DNA of 64,000 nucleotides from Sporothrix humicola. Taxonomy: Eukaryota > Ascomycota > Sordariomycetes > Ophiostomatales > Ophiostomataceae. The stretch lies in assembly GCA_021396245.1 (NCBI GenBank), contig WNYE01000094.1:1-64000 (forward strand), read 5' to 3'. This document shows positions 42,145 to 53,300 of this stretch, piece by piece (the stretch's first letter is position 1; each line of letters starts with the position of its first letter). Below the pieces are notes generated by a model that ran no database searches, was not told where the DNA came from, and was given only the letters and a program-made list of their open reading frames with translations. A program made the position numbers and the translations under genes.

Positions 42145-43788
42145 ATGAGAAACACCCAGATCTTTGCCGGTTCGAGCTGCCCGGCACTCACACAGCAAAT
42201 ATGTGAGAATCTGGGCATGGCCCCGGGCGACACCGAGCTCGGCCAGTTTTCCAACGGCGAGACCAGCGTGCGCATCCTCACGAGCGTCCGCGAAAAGGAT
42301 GTCTTTATTGTCCAGTCCGGCAGCCCCAAGATCAACGACACCATCATGGAGCTGCTGATCATGATCCAGGCCTGCAACGGCGGCTCAGCCAACAAGATTA
42401 CTGGTATGTGCGGATAACGTATTCATCTTTTTGCTTCGCCTACTGACTTTGCAGCCGTCCTGCCATACTTCCCCTACAGCCGCCAGTCGAAGAAAAAGTC
42501 CCACCGCGGCGCCATCACCGCCCGCATGCTCGCCAACCTCCTAAATGTCGCCGGCGTCAAGCACATTGTCACCGTCGACCTGCACGCCTCGCAGATGCAA
42601 GGGTTCTTCAAGTGCCCCGTCGACAACCTGCACGCCGAGCCCATCATTGCCCGCTGGATCCGCCACAACGTGCCCGACTGGAAGCACGCCGTGGTCGTGT
42701 CCAAGAACGCGGGCGGCACGAAGCGGGTGACGTCCTTGGCTGATGCACTGAAGCTCAACTTTGGCATGGTTACGACCGACCGGCGGCGCAATAACAACAT
42801 AATGTCGGCGAGCATGATCATGACCCACCTCGACAACATTGAGCAAAAGGCCCCTGTTGTCAGCACAATATTCCGCGGCGGCGCGACGCCCGTCCACGGA
42901 CGGGATAGTCCACTGGCGAATGGCAGCCGGAATGTCAGTGGAAGCCGGAACGGCGGTCGCTCTAATGGAGCGACCTCTTCGCCAGCAGCCCGCTCCACCA
43001 ACGGCCATTCGCACGCCCAAACAGCCACGAGCGCTCCCCGCAGCGAAGAGGGCGGTGCCACGCCTTCGGAGGCCTCGACGGCCGACACGGTCCCTGCAGA
43101 CACTTCGCTGAGCCAGGCAAGTGAGCCTGAGCAGTCTCAGGCACAAGCCCAGGCCCAGGAGCAAGACGCGGAGGACTCCGAGTACAACGACCAGCGCGCC
43201 CACGAGGTCACCCACGCCCGTCTGTTCCAGGGCCATATCGTCCCCGACGACTTCCCCTCGCCGGCCATGTCCACGGCCGACGGCAGCGTTGTCGAGGAGG
43301 ACCCCATGATGATGTCCCACATTTCGTCCTTTTTCCAGCCGGAACCACACGCACTCGGCGGCTCGGGCGACGCCGGCGCCTCCGACTCGGAAGACGACGA
43401 GGTCCTGCCGGCCAAGCCCAACGTCGAGCGCATGGTCACGCTCGTCGGCAACGTCCGCGACCGCGCTGTGTTTATCGTGGACGACATGATTGACAAGCCC
43501 AACTCGTGGATCGCGGCGGCCGAGACCGTTGTCAAGCGCGGCCGCGCCAAAAAGGTGTACTGCATCGCGACGCACGGCATCTTTGGCGGCGACTGCCTCC
43601 AACAGATGCAGGACTGCGACTGTATCGACGCCATTATCGTGACGAACAGCTACCCGATCCCGCCGGAACAGGCGCGGGATATTTCCAAGCTGGTGGTGCT
43701 GGACCTGTCGTACCTGCTGGCGGAAGCCATCCGGCGGAACCACTACGGCGAGTCCATGTCGCCGCTCTTCCAACACATTGTGGATTGA
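42145..43788 (+). CDS. Ribose-phosphate pyrophosphokinase (PRPP synthetase, Prs1/Prs5-like)
   Basis: Two exons: 42145-42403 and 42455-43788 with a 51-bp intron (GTATGTG...TTTGCAG), 530 residues. It makes PRPP from ribose 5-phosphate and ATP for nucleotide, His and Trp synthesis. Visible features: MRNTQIFAGSSCPALTQ, FSNGETSVRI, the ATP site AVLPYFPYSRQSKK, and the metal/ribose segment VTVDLHASQMQGFF. The C-terminal PRPP loop is VFIVDDMIDKPNSW, where most catalytic subunits have DDMIDTGGT; this loop lacks the Gly-Gly. Between about residues 215 and 425 sits a long Ser/Ala/Glu-rich insert absent from standard 320-residue enzymes. Yeast Prs1 and Prs5 carry such non-homologous inserts and link PRPP synthesis to cell-wall signalling. 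I cannot decide between Prs1 and Prs5. Confidence 0.93.
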
Positions 43789-44222
43789 GCGGGCAGGCGA
43801 TGTTTCCTTCTCTGGAGATTATCAACACACCACCGATACCCGTTTTGCTTTGACATCACATTTCAAATACAGAACAACACACAACATTCATACAGCGAAG
43901 GCGTTTTTGGTTTTATTTGCTTTTTCACTTCATCAACATTTTCCAGAATGACATGGAGACATCCATGTGGGGCGGGCATTGGTATTGCACGGTTTGTTTT
44001 TGCTTTCCATCTTTCATTTCTTTTTCTTTTTTGCATTATCTGGTGGTGGAACTTCCAACAAATCACACACAAAACAGGTACAAACATGTACAATCAGGTA
44101 CAATCAGGATACTAGACGGACAGTCTCCCAAGACGTTATGACAATCAACTATTTTACAGTACCCCTTTCCCTTTTTTTCATTACCCCCTACCCCCTACAC
44201 CCCGTCTTCGGACACCAGCGTT

Positions 44223-44238
44223 GCTGCCTTCGGGCAGC
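44223..44238. other. Hairpin with TTCG loop
   Basis: GCTGCC, TTCG, GGCAGC: 6-bp GC-rich arms closing a very stable tetraloop in RNA. It lies in a stretch of higher GC than its surroundings (about 44200-44450). It might be part of a small structured RNA. I could not match the surrounding sequence to U1-U6, U3, SRP RNA or RNase P RNA. Confidence 0.4.
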
Positions 44239-44720
44239 ACGAGCTTAGCTTCCATCCCAGGACGAGCTCGTAACGGACCGTTGGAAGATCATATGCTCCT
44301 TTTCTTCTTTCCATTCTTTCGGGAGTGGCGAGAGAAAGGCCCATTCGGTTGTTGAAGGCCCGTCGTCTCGTCTCATTGGCACCTTTCACTTGTGGGAGGA
44401 GTGGGCGACGGGCAAGAGAACTTCTCGAACATCCCTTCACCGTAGAACACCCTATTATTGTGAACAACACTATATGCAAAAGCACATCCAGTGACAAAAT
44501 CACAGCTCTCGAGCTGCTCGTAGAACGTCCAGTGATCAAAATCCTTGGGTCATTGGACCGTAGCAGAATTGTCCTGGTTGGCGAGGGTCATGGGTATCCA
44601 TAGGATACCAGCAGTAAAGCAATGATATAAACAATAGAAAACTCAAATTTATTCTCATTAAAACCAGAAATGCAGTTTCCATGATTGAAAAGAATATGTG
44701 AAGTTTATGTGATAGGTTGT

Positions 44721-44730
44721 ATCACGTGAT
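44721..44730. promoter_or_regulatory. CACGTG palindrome upstream of BUD13
   Basis: ATCACGTGAT, a perfect 10-bp palindrome about 145 bp before the BUD13 ATG. It contains TCACGTGA, the classical site of the bHLH factor Cbf1. Its use here is inferred. Confidence 0.4.
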
Positions 44731-44875
44731 CGCGTGACAAAGTTGACGTTTATCGATTAGGCGCACTCTTTTAGCTGCCAGTAAAATAACAAGGCTGCAG
44801 CTCACAGCTCACAGCTCTCACAACACCTCGCGACAACATCTCACAGCCAATTCTCTCCGACACACCCTCCACATC

Positions 44876-45982
44876 ATGCCTGCCGACCTCACATCCTACC
44901 TGGCGTCGCGCTACCTCGTGGCCGACACAAAACCAACAAAAAAGCGCAAGCGCAAGCACAACAAGGACGGCGGCGACGGACTCTTGATTACCGACGACGA
45001 CGATGGGTGGACAAAGGGAGGGAACGGCGGCGATGACGACGAGGACGACGTCGCCAACGTGATTGGTGCTGGCGGCGGATACGGCGCGGGCGGGACCGTG
45101 GCAGGCACGTCGGCCGAGTTCCGCAAGACGAAAAAGTCCAACTGGAGCGTTGTGGGAGAGGCGGGTGCGACGGCTACTGCTTCTACGAAAGCGACAGCGC
45201 CCGACGAGGCTGACGCTATTATTGCTGCCGCCGCAGCTGACACGGCCGCCGCCGCGGCTGCCGAAGATGAGGCGCCAGTCGTCGAGACAGAAGGACAAGG
45301 CAAGTCCGCCGTCCTAATGAGCGACGGCACGCATGCCGGCCTCCAGTCGGCGGCGTCCGTCACGGCCCAGCTTGAAAGGAGGCGCCGTGAAGAGCGAGAG
45401 CAATATGAGCGGGAACGAAAAGAAAAGAGGGAGCGCCGGAGACGAAAAGGGGAGGACGAAGAGTCAGGCGAAGAAGAGGTTGTCTACCGCGATGCCACGG
45501 GCCGCCGCGTTGATGTCGCCCTCAGACGACAAGAAGTTCGGCAGGCCGCGCTCGAGGCCGAACAGAAGGAGCGCGACGCCAAAGAGGCGCTGCGGGGTGA
45601 TGTGCAGCGCGAGCAGGCGCGGCAGCGGCGGGAAGAGCTGGCGGACGCGGCGCTGATGCCGCTGGCTCGCCGGGCAGACGACGAGGACATGAACCGCGAG
45701 CTAAAGGCGCAGGCACGGTGGAACGACCCCATGGCGCAGTTCTTGACGGAGAAGCCGGCGCCGGCAGGCGCGAGCGGTGGAGCAGGTGCCTCAAAGGGAG
45801 CGGCCAAATCAAGTCGACCAGTCTATCGCGGCCCGGCGGCACCGAATCGATACGGCATCCGGCCAGGCTACCGATGGGACGGTGTGGACCGTGGCATTGG
45901 CTTTGAGGCCGAGCGGTTCAAGGCCATGAACCGGAGGGAGCGGAACCGGGATCTAGAATACCAGTGGCAGATGGACATGTAG
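44876..45982 (+). CDS. BUD13: Pre-mRNA-splicing factor Bud13/Cwc26
   Basis: Single exon, 368 residues. N-terminal SYLASRYLV followed by a Lys/Arg cluster (KKRKRKHNK), then acidic and Ala-rich linkers. The middle is a long Arg/Glu helical region (about 160-270) with VYRDATGRRVD. The C-terminus carries the Bud13 signature: VYRGPAAPNRYGIRPGYRWDGVDRG, ending in FKAMNRRERNRDLEYQWQMDM. Bud13 is a subunit of the RES (retention and splicing) complex with Snu17 and Pml1, which binds the spliceosome before catalysis. It is convergent with the TFIIF alpha gene, 555 bp between stop codons. Confidence 0.95.
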   Translation: MPADLTSYLASRYLVADTKPTKKRKRKHNKDGGDGLLITDDDDGWTKGGNGGDDDEDDVANVIGAGGGYGAGGTVAGTSAEFRKTKKSNWSVVGEAGATATASTKATAPDEADAIIAAAAADTAAAAAAEDEAPVVETEGQGKSAVLMSDGTHAGLQSAASVTAQLERRRREEREQYERERKEKRERRRRKGEDEESGEEEVVYRDATGRRVDVALRRQEVRQAALEAEQKERDAKEALRGDVQREQARQRREELADAALMPLARRADDEDMNRELKAQARWNDPMAQFLTEKPAPAGASGGAGASKGAAKSSRPVYRGPAAPNRYGIRPGYRWDGVDRGIGFEAERFKAMNRRERNRDLEYQWQMDM

Positions 45983-46211
45983 TCTGGGCGGGGTGGCATG
46001 TTTTGCATTTATTTCACTTTTATATAGCGAATTCATATAGAACCCAAGTCAGTCTGGTGAGACAATCTCACACTGCAATAAATACCCATTATTTATCTGC
46101 CTTTGCTTTTTGGTTTATTAATTTTAACAATTTTGTCGTGTTGTCTTCATATTATATATATATATTTTTTTTTCATTAATTTCTTTTTTTTTTTTTTGGT
46201 AAAAAAAGTTC

Positions 46212-46242
<31 letters not shown>

Positions 46243-46537
46243 GGAACGCCTAGAAAATCGATTTTAAATTGTAAATTTATTTGCATTTGCCTTTGGTTAA
46301 TTATTTTCTATACAGAAAAGGTCGGAACACCTGACGAACCACTCACAGCATGATAATATTTATAAAGCAAAACAAATTCAGTAAACAAGAGGATATTACC
46401 CGTATGTATTGCAAAAAAGACTATGCCGACCATCTAGCAAGTGTGTCGTATCCGAAACGTAATTCAAAAAGACAATGAAAATAATACACGAAGATGGCTT
46501 CTCACGAAGTCATATACTTTATCTAGCAACCACTCCC
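45983..46537. other. AT-rich region between convergent genes
   Basis: 3' flanks of BUD13 and TFIIF alpha. It contains TATATATATA followed by T runs and a T/A inverted repeat (46148-46242). Confidence 0.7.
46148..46242. repeat. AT-rich simple-sequence block with T/A inverted repeat
   Basis: Alternating TA, then runs of 9 and about 16 T, seven A, 12 T and about 22 A in succession. The last T and A runs form a hairpin without spacer flanked by GTTC and GGAAC. It lies between two convergent genes. Confidence 0.8.
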
Positions 46538-48895
46538 TTAGTCCTTTGCTCTCAGCAGCTTGTCCTCGCCAAAGACCGAGTTCTCCTTGACCAGCTTGAT
46601 CCAGTCCTTACGCTTCATCTGGTTGGGGCCGTCGCCAATGCGGCTGCCAAACTGCTTGAGCAGACCACCCACCGTAATGCCCTCGGGGATCTTGCGCAGC
46701 GCTGCAATGATTTCCTGGGCATCCATATTGCCGGAACCACCTGCAACGGGCGAGCCCGCACGAGAGGTGGAGACGGGAGAGCCAGGCGAGCCGGCACGGC
46801 CGCTCGGCGAACCGGGCGAGGCCACACCACCGGCCGTCGGGTTGGGGCTGGACGCGCGAGAACCCGAGGGTGTGCTGCGGGCCGCGCCTGCACCGACGAT
46901 CCGGATGCGCTTCTTGCCGCCGGTGCCGCTGGCCGCGCCGTCCGACATTTCGCCGGCCGTGGCCTCGCCGTCACTCAGAGCACCGCCACCCGTAGACGAG
47001 CCGCTCTTGATGATCTTCGGGCGCGGCTGACCAGGCACGGGAGTCGACGACCGGCTGGGCCGCACCGAAGACCCAGACCCAGACCCGGAACCGCCGTTGG
47101 CGTGCTTCTTGACCTTTTTGCGCGAAGACTCGTTACCACTAGATTCCGAGAGGTTCGGCGACCCGGGCCGCTTGAGCGACTTGCCCTTTTTGCCGGCTGC
47201 GTCGGCGGCGGACTTCTTGCCCTGCGGCGTCGTACTGCCTTTGGGCGTACCCGTGGCGGTGCCGGCCTTCTCCTTATCCTTGCCATTGGCTTCCTCCTTT
47301 TTCTTTTCTTCGTCCTCGTCTTCGTCGTCGCCCTGTAGAGAAAATTGGTGTTAGCATATGCGCACGGCAAAATAGCAAGTAGCAAAAAGAGACAATACGC
47401 TGATGGCACATACCCATTTAACGACATATTCGTCCTTCTCCGACTCGCTGTCCGAGTCCACATACTCGAGGTACTCGATGTGCGACTCGCGCTTCGCCAG
47501 CGCATCGCGGATCTTCTTGCCCAGCTGGCTCGTTTTGCGCGCCGCCTTATCCTCTTCCTCCTCTTTCTCGACCTCCTTCTCGTCGGCATCGCCAAACAGG
47601 TTCGCGCCCAAGTGGTTGCGCCGGATCCGGTCGCGCCGGTCCTTGGAGTCCTCGTCGTTTTCGGGCTCCAGCCCCACATTCTCGTCGTCGTCCTGGAACT
47701 CGTCGCCCTCCATGTCAATGTCGTCGTGCTCCGTCTTTTCCGACCGCGGCGCGTTGCGGTACGTGCTGCTCTCCTGCTTCACCCGCGTCCGCCCGTTGAG
47801 GTACATGCGCGTCTCCGCCAGCAGCTCGTGCTCCTTGCGCTTTTCTTCGTCGCGCATCGCCCACCGGCTCGTCGACATCTTCTTGCCCATGATCTCCTCG
47901 GCCTGGTCGATCGAGTACGCCTTGAACGGCGGCTTGGGCGTGAACCGGTAGAATTTTTCCAGGGGGATCATCCGGAACGAGGACCCGTCGATAACGAGCG
48001 CCACATTGGCTTCCGACAGCGCAGACATGTACGTGCCCACCCACACGTTCTTGCCGTCCGCGTCCTCCAGGTGCCACGGCAGCGCCTCCTCGTACCGGAT
48101 TTCGGTTTCCTTCTTCTGCTCGGCCGAGTTCTTGGGGAAATACAGCTGGATCTGCTTCTCCTTCTTCTGCGGCTGTGCCGATTTCTTGGCCGTCGGCTCC
48201 TTGGCCGCCACGGGCGCTATTTGCGCCATGTCAATGGCCCGCTGCGCGTCCCGCTCGGCTTTCAGCGCCGCCGCCTTCTCGGCTGCCTCCTCGTCGGCTG
48301 TCGCTGGCGCCGCGGCGACCTCTGCGGCTGCCTGTTCCGCCTCCTTGGCCGCTCGCCCCGGTGCAGGCTGCCGCGGATCGCGCCGGTGCAGCGACACGGG
48401 CCGCGTAAACTCCTCCTGGTTCGTCGGGTCAATCTCGGCCGCCTCTTCGCCGCCCTTGCTTGCTTTGGAAAACCGCATCACGTGGTACCGGATCCCCTCG
48501 CGCAGCGCTCTTTTTGTGGTGACCACGGGGAACTCACGGTACCCGCCCTCGGGCGGCGCGTCCGTCCAGCCCTTGTTGGCCTGGCGCTGCGCATTGAACT
48601 CGGCCAGCTTCTTGGCCTGTTCTTCGGCATTCACCCGGTTGATTGTGCTCGCCTCGGACGGCAGACTAAAGGAGGTGACGCCCCAGCCGGCGTTTTCCGA
48701 CGATATGAGGGATTTCTGTGCGGTGGCCGGCTTCGGCCGCTGCACGGGCTTTTTGCGCGCCACAAGGGGGTCGGCCTTCTTGCGGCGGAGGAGGTGCGGC
48801 GGGAGCTTCTTGAGAGGCTTGTCTCCGGGCGCAGCAGCGGTGGCGCCGTTGGCGCCGTTGGCCTGGCCCGGCTGGCCGGTGGGATTGGAGCTCAT
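46538..48895 (-). CDS. TFG1: TFIIF alpha subunit (RAP74/Tfg1)
   Basis: Two exons on the minus strand: 48895-47414 and 47332-46538, separated by an 81-bp intron (GTATGT...CTACAG, with GCTAAC branch), 758 residues. The N-terminal TFIIF dimerisation part includes GWTDAPPEGGYREFPV and HVMRFSK, later KFYRFTPKPPFKAYSIDQAEEIMGKK. It is followed by a charged region (Asp/Glu-rich before the intron, Lys/Ser-rich after it) and a C-terminal winged helix, ALRKIPEGITVGGLLKQFGS to the end, which in RAP74 binds the FCP1 phosphatase. TFIIF escorts RNA polymerase II to promoters and aids elongation. The intron falls inside the acidic linker, so an unspliced product would lose the winged helix. Confidence 0.95.
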
Positions 48896-50339
48896 CGTCG
48901 CGGTTTAAGGGGGTATTGTTGTCGGGGGTGAAGAGTAAGAGATGCTCGAGATCGGTCAGGTCGGAACTCGGAGAGTACAATTGTTGTCGCCGAAGACGGC
49001 GGGGCGCGTGAAACAGAGGCGCCAAGCAAAGGGAGGCCGGAAAGTGCTCCGTTCGCTCTTTCTGGTTGCCCAGTACTATGCCTGGTCTGTCGGTCGTTTG
49101 GTCTGCCTGGAGCCTCGTTTGTCTCCCTTGTTTGACGCGTCGTGGAGAAGTAAAATAAGAAGGGCGGAAAAGAAGATTGAAATTGCGGAGACTCGTAGTG
49201 AATCAAGGGGCCGTCGCAATAACCGCTGTTGGCCGCGCGTTCACGGGGTTATCGATACAATGCTGGCGATATTAACTGTCGGATGATCGTGTTGACAGAA
49301 GGAGGGTGGTGTATCGAGGAGCGAAGAGAGGTTGCGAAGAGAAGAGGTAAAAGAGAGAGAAAGATGCACGAGGCAGAAGAAGGCAGAATATGTGGAGTCG
49401 TGACGGCGTCGAAAGCAGATTAGCAGCCAACTGGGCAGGGACGGTCACCGACCAATCAGAGGTGGTTTCTGTATGCTGCTCTGTTTCTGGAAAGTACCGA
49501 ATTACAAGTACGTGTACTTTCTGCGGAAGATTTAGTGTAAAGGTACAAAGACAGCTTATTGAGTACAAAACCGCCCTAGAGGCCTGTCCTTTGCAGCTCT
49601 TGCAGTTGGTAAAGCCGGAAGCAGCAGGAGGCAAGAGGCAAAGAAACATTGTCAGGAAAGAGCGACAGGCCGACCATCGAACGCTCCTTCCCAACACGTT
49701 TGATCACCGACCTCCACAGAAAAACAGACAAAAAAGAGGAAAGAACTCACGACGCGCAAAAGGGGGGAACAAAGAGAACGAAAAATTGAAAACCGAAATC
49801 AATCACTCTCGAAATAGACACAATCACCAACACCCCAACACATTCACACGCAACTGCGGCTTTCGCACGACGTCGTTTGCACACCCTGGACGCTTTTGTC
49901 GCATTGCGTCGGCCTTTTTTACCCGCCCATCGACAGCTGTCCACCAACAGCCAACAGCCCGCGAAGACCGGCACTTGTCGAGATTGAAGCCTCCTCTTTC
50001 GACAGAATCTATTGAGGCAATCAATCCACGACCTACCGGCTGCTCCACTGCATCGCCAGCCTCCACGTTGCCTTGCAAAGCGACACTGGCGGCTCGTGGT
50101 ACCCCTCATCACGGAGTGGGTCGAGCTCTGAAAGCTCCGTCACTCGCGACGCGCACAAGCTGAAGCTGAATGCGCCCTGTTTTTGTTTGCCAATTGCCCG
50201 TTTGGCTTTCTCTGAACAACAAACGCGACGCCTACATTAAATACCGACTTACATTTCCAACTTGACCGCATCCCACCCAACGACGTCTTCCGCACTCAGT
50301 CGGATTCATGGCTAGCCGTGCATTCCACGCCCCAAAACC
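48896..50339. other. Region between divergent genes
   Basis: Shared upstream DNA of TFIIF alpha (minus) and the Cid1-type gene (plus). Unrecognised short frames only. AAGTACGTGTACTT near 49505 is a small inverted repeat. Confidence 0.65.
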
Positions 50340-53300
50340 ATGTATCACCAACAGCCCAACGGAGGCGGAGAAGGAGGAGGAGGACGGCAGGTGGCCGACA
50401 AAGCTCTGAATGCGGCCGTCGGCGGCGGACCGCATCTGGAAGACCGTCTGCGGAGCATGATTTTGACGAACGGAGACGTCAATGACAAAAACAACGGAAT
50501 CGGTGGTGCCAGCGGCAGCTCATACTTTAGCCCACCGTCAAGTGCTGAGCAGAACCCCGGCACATCACCGTCCAGCTTCGGCTACCCGACGCCAGCCTTG
50601 GATGGGCCGCCGTCGGCCGGCGCCATGGCATCGGTCATGGGGTCTGGGTCTGGGTCAGGATCGGCCCCACCACCGGCGTCACCCAAGTCGTCCCGGAAGC
50701 GTCTTAACCAGGCGCAGCGGCGGCAGATGTCGGCACAGCTGTCGATCCCTATCAACCCGCATGCGTCACCACCCAACTCGGCCGGCAACTACATCAGCCC
50801 ACCTCCCTACGGGAACCACGGCCACCACCAGTTCCAGCATCACAACAACAACCACGGCCATAACGGCCATCATCACCACAACCAATACCAACACCACAAC
50901 CAGCACCAACAACATGGCCAGTTCCATGGCCAGCACGGCAGCGGCCATCACAACCAGAGACAGATAGCCCAGCGGCCGCAGTCAGCAACGATGCGGCCTG
51001 CACACTATGGACAGGGTCCTATGCCGCTGACTGGCCAGGGTAGTGTTGGCGGCGAAAGAGGAGGCGGGCCGCCGTACCCCAACCAGCCGCGGCATCATCA
51101 GTCACTATCCTATCAGGGCCCGATGATGTACGACGACCCGTACAACTGGCGGTCGCACCAAGGCAATCAGGGCCATCAGGGCCACCATGGACACCAGGGA
51201 CACCAGCAGTCCCTGGGCGGCAATTCCTACGATGCACAGTCCCCGCGCAGTGCCCGGCCGTACCACCATAACCACCACCACAACAACCACAGCCAGTCCG
51301 GCCGCATGTACCAGGCCAAGCCGGAAGACATCCAGCTCCAGGCTTCTGTGCTTGAGCAGCTCTGCGAGCAGATAGTGACGAGCGCAGAGATTGAGCCGGA
51401 AGAGATCCAGGAGAAGGAGCAGTTCCGGGCAAACATTGAGCAGCTGTGCCAGGCGGCGCTGGCCAAGTACGAGTTTGAGACCAACGGCCGGCAGGACTTC
51501 CCACCGCCGAGTGCCCGTCTGCTGTGTTTTGGTAGTTTGGCATCGGGTTTCGCGACAAAGGCGTCGGACATGGACCTGGGACTTATCTCGCCCCTGTCTG
51601 TTCCACTGCCGGACGCACCCAAATCCCCGATCCCCCGTCTGATCGAAAAGGCATTCTTGGATGCTGGTCTTGGTGCACGCCTTCTTTCGCGGACGCGCGT
51701 GCCTATTATCAAGCTGTGCGAGAAGCCGCCCAAGCAGCTCCGCCTCGACCTGCTCGATGAGCGGGCCAAGTGGGAGCGGGGTCTGCTGCCAGAGCACGAT
51801 GGTCACGATGGCGACGACGATGTCGCGGACGACCAGCAAGAAGCATCGACGCCGGCTCGCGCTATTGGCGATATCAACGTCAATGGCAACGAGGCTAGCG
51901 CTGGAAACCCTCCCAGCAACAGCAGCGCGAACGGCCACAGCCACAGCCAGAGCCAGAGCCACGGTGCAGACGAAGCCAAGATTATGGGTCATGGCCGAAA
52001 GGAGTCTGTTTTGGACGGCCCCCTGGACGGCGACCGGTACAAGCAGATCCCCGCCAACCTGAAGCAGCCAGTCAACCAGACGCTTGGTAATTATTATTCG
52101 AATGCCAAGCGGATCTTGAGAAAGTTGGACGGTCGCGACATTACGCATTCTACGGCACGCGAGTTCAAGGAAAAGGACCTCAAAGTGCTGACGGATGTGT
52201 GCCACGCCTTTGTGGAGGGCCTGGCCGACCCGAAGCTGCAGAGCCGGCTCTGGGCTACGCGGTCGCTGGCCGGCTCACACACGCCCTCGCAGCTCACCTA
52301 CCGCTCTCTGTACGGCGTCTACATGCAGGCCGAGGGCGAGGCGCTGGCGATGATGTGGGACTCGCGTGAAATCAACGAAAAGGATGCGCACCACGAGGAG
52401 GAGGCGCGCCAGAAGCTGCGGATGTGGAACGACCTGCAGAACAAGACCAACTTTGCCGTCGACCTGCTCGGCTACAACAAGGAGCTGCAGGTGGCGGTCG
52501 AGAACCTGCGCAAGATCCCGTCGCTGCAGCTCATGACGCTTGAGCAGGGCCAGTTTGAGACGGCGTCGCAGTACCACGACCGCACGGGCAAGCTGCTGTT
52601 CCAGAGCGGCGGACGCGACGCGGCGACGCCCAACAATACCATCCTGCCCATAGTGATCCGGCAGTACATTGCCGGCATCTGGAGCCACGAAATCCGCGAG
52701 CAGGTCGACGCGTTTGCGCAGACGTTGGTGGACAAGCCGAGCCTGCGGGCGGTGGCCCGGCGCCACAAGAGCCTGCAGCTGGCGCTCGAGTTTGAGAAAG
52801 CCTTGGCCAAGAACTGCTACGATGACGACGACGCTACGACAACGGCCGCTGACGTGGCCAAGTATGTCGAGATTCTGCGCCAGCCGTTGGAGAAATGCGA
52901 CCTGCCGGGCCGCCGGTTCGACTACGTGGTGGCGCGCACGCCCGAGACGGCGCCCATTATCTCGTTTGTGCGCCGGCAGCTGGTGGACCCGTCCAAGCTG
53001 GCGCCCAACCAGCCGCGCGATCCCTATAGGGACCGCCTCGAGTTCCCCAAGACGGGGCTCGGCGTGCAGTGCGACATCAACTTCTCGGCGCACCTGGCGC
53101 TCGAAAACACGCGGCTGCTGCGGTGCTACTCACACACAGACGAGCGGGTGCGCCCGCTTGTGCTGTTTGTCAAGCACTGGGCCAAGATGCGCGGGATCAA
53201 CACGGCGTACCGCGGCACGCTGAGCAGCTACGGCTACGTCCTGATGATGCTGCACTACCTCGTGAACGTGGCGCAGCCGTTTGTTTGTCCGAACCTGCAG

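Larger units (their letters stand above)
43789..44875. other. Intergenic region
   Basis: 3' flank of the PRPP synthetase and promoter of BUD13. No protein gene. It contains a hairpin capped by TTCG (44223-44238) and a CACGTG palindrome (44721-44730). Confidence 0.65.

Noticed and set aside
47345..48931. Plus-strand open frame of 528 codons opposite TFIIF alpha
   Set aside because: It is the complement of a GC-rich coding sequence with biased third positions, Arg/Leu-rich with no family character. The minus-strand frame is clearly TFIIF alpha.
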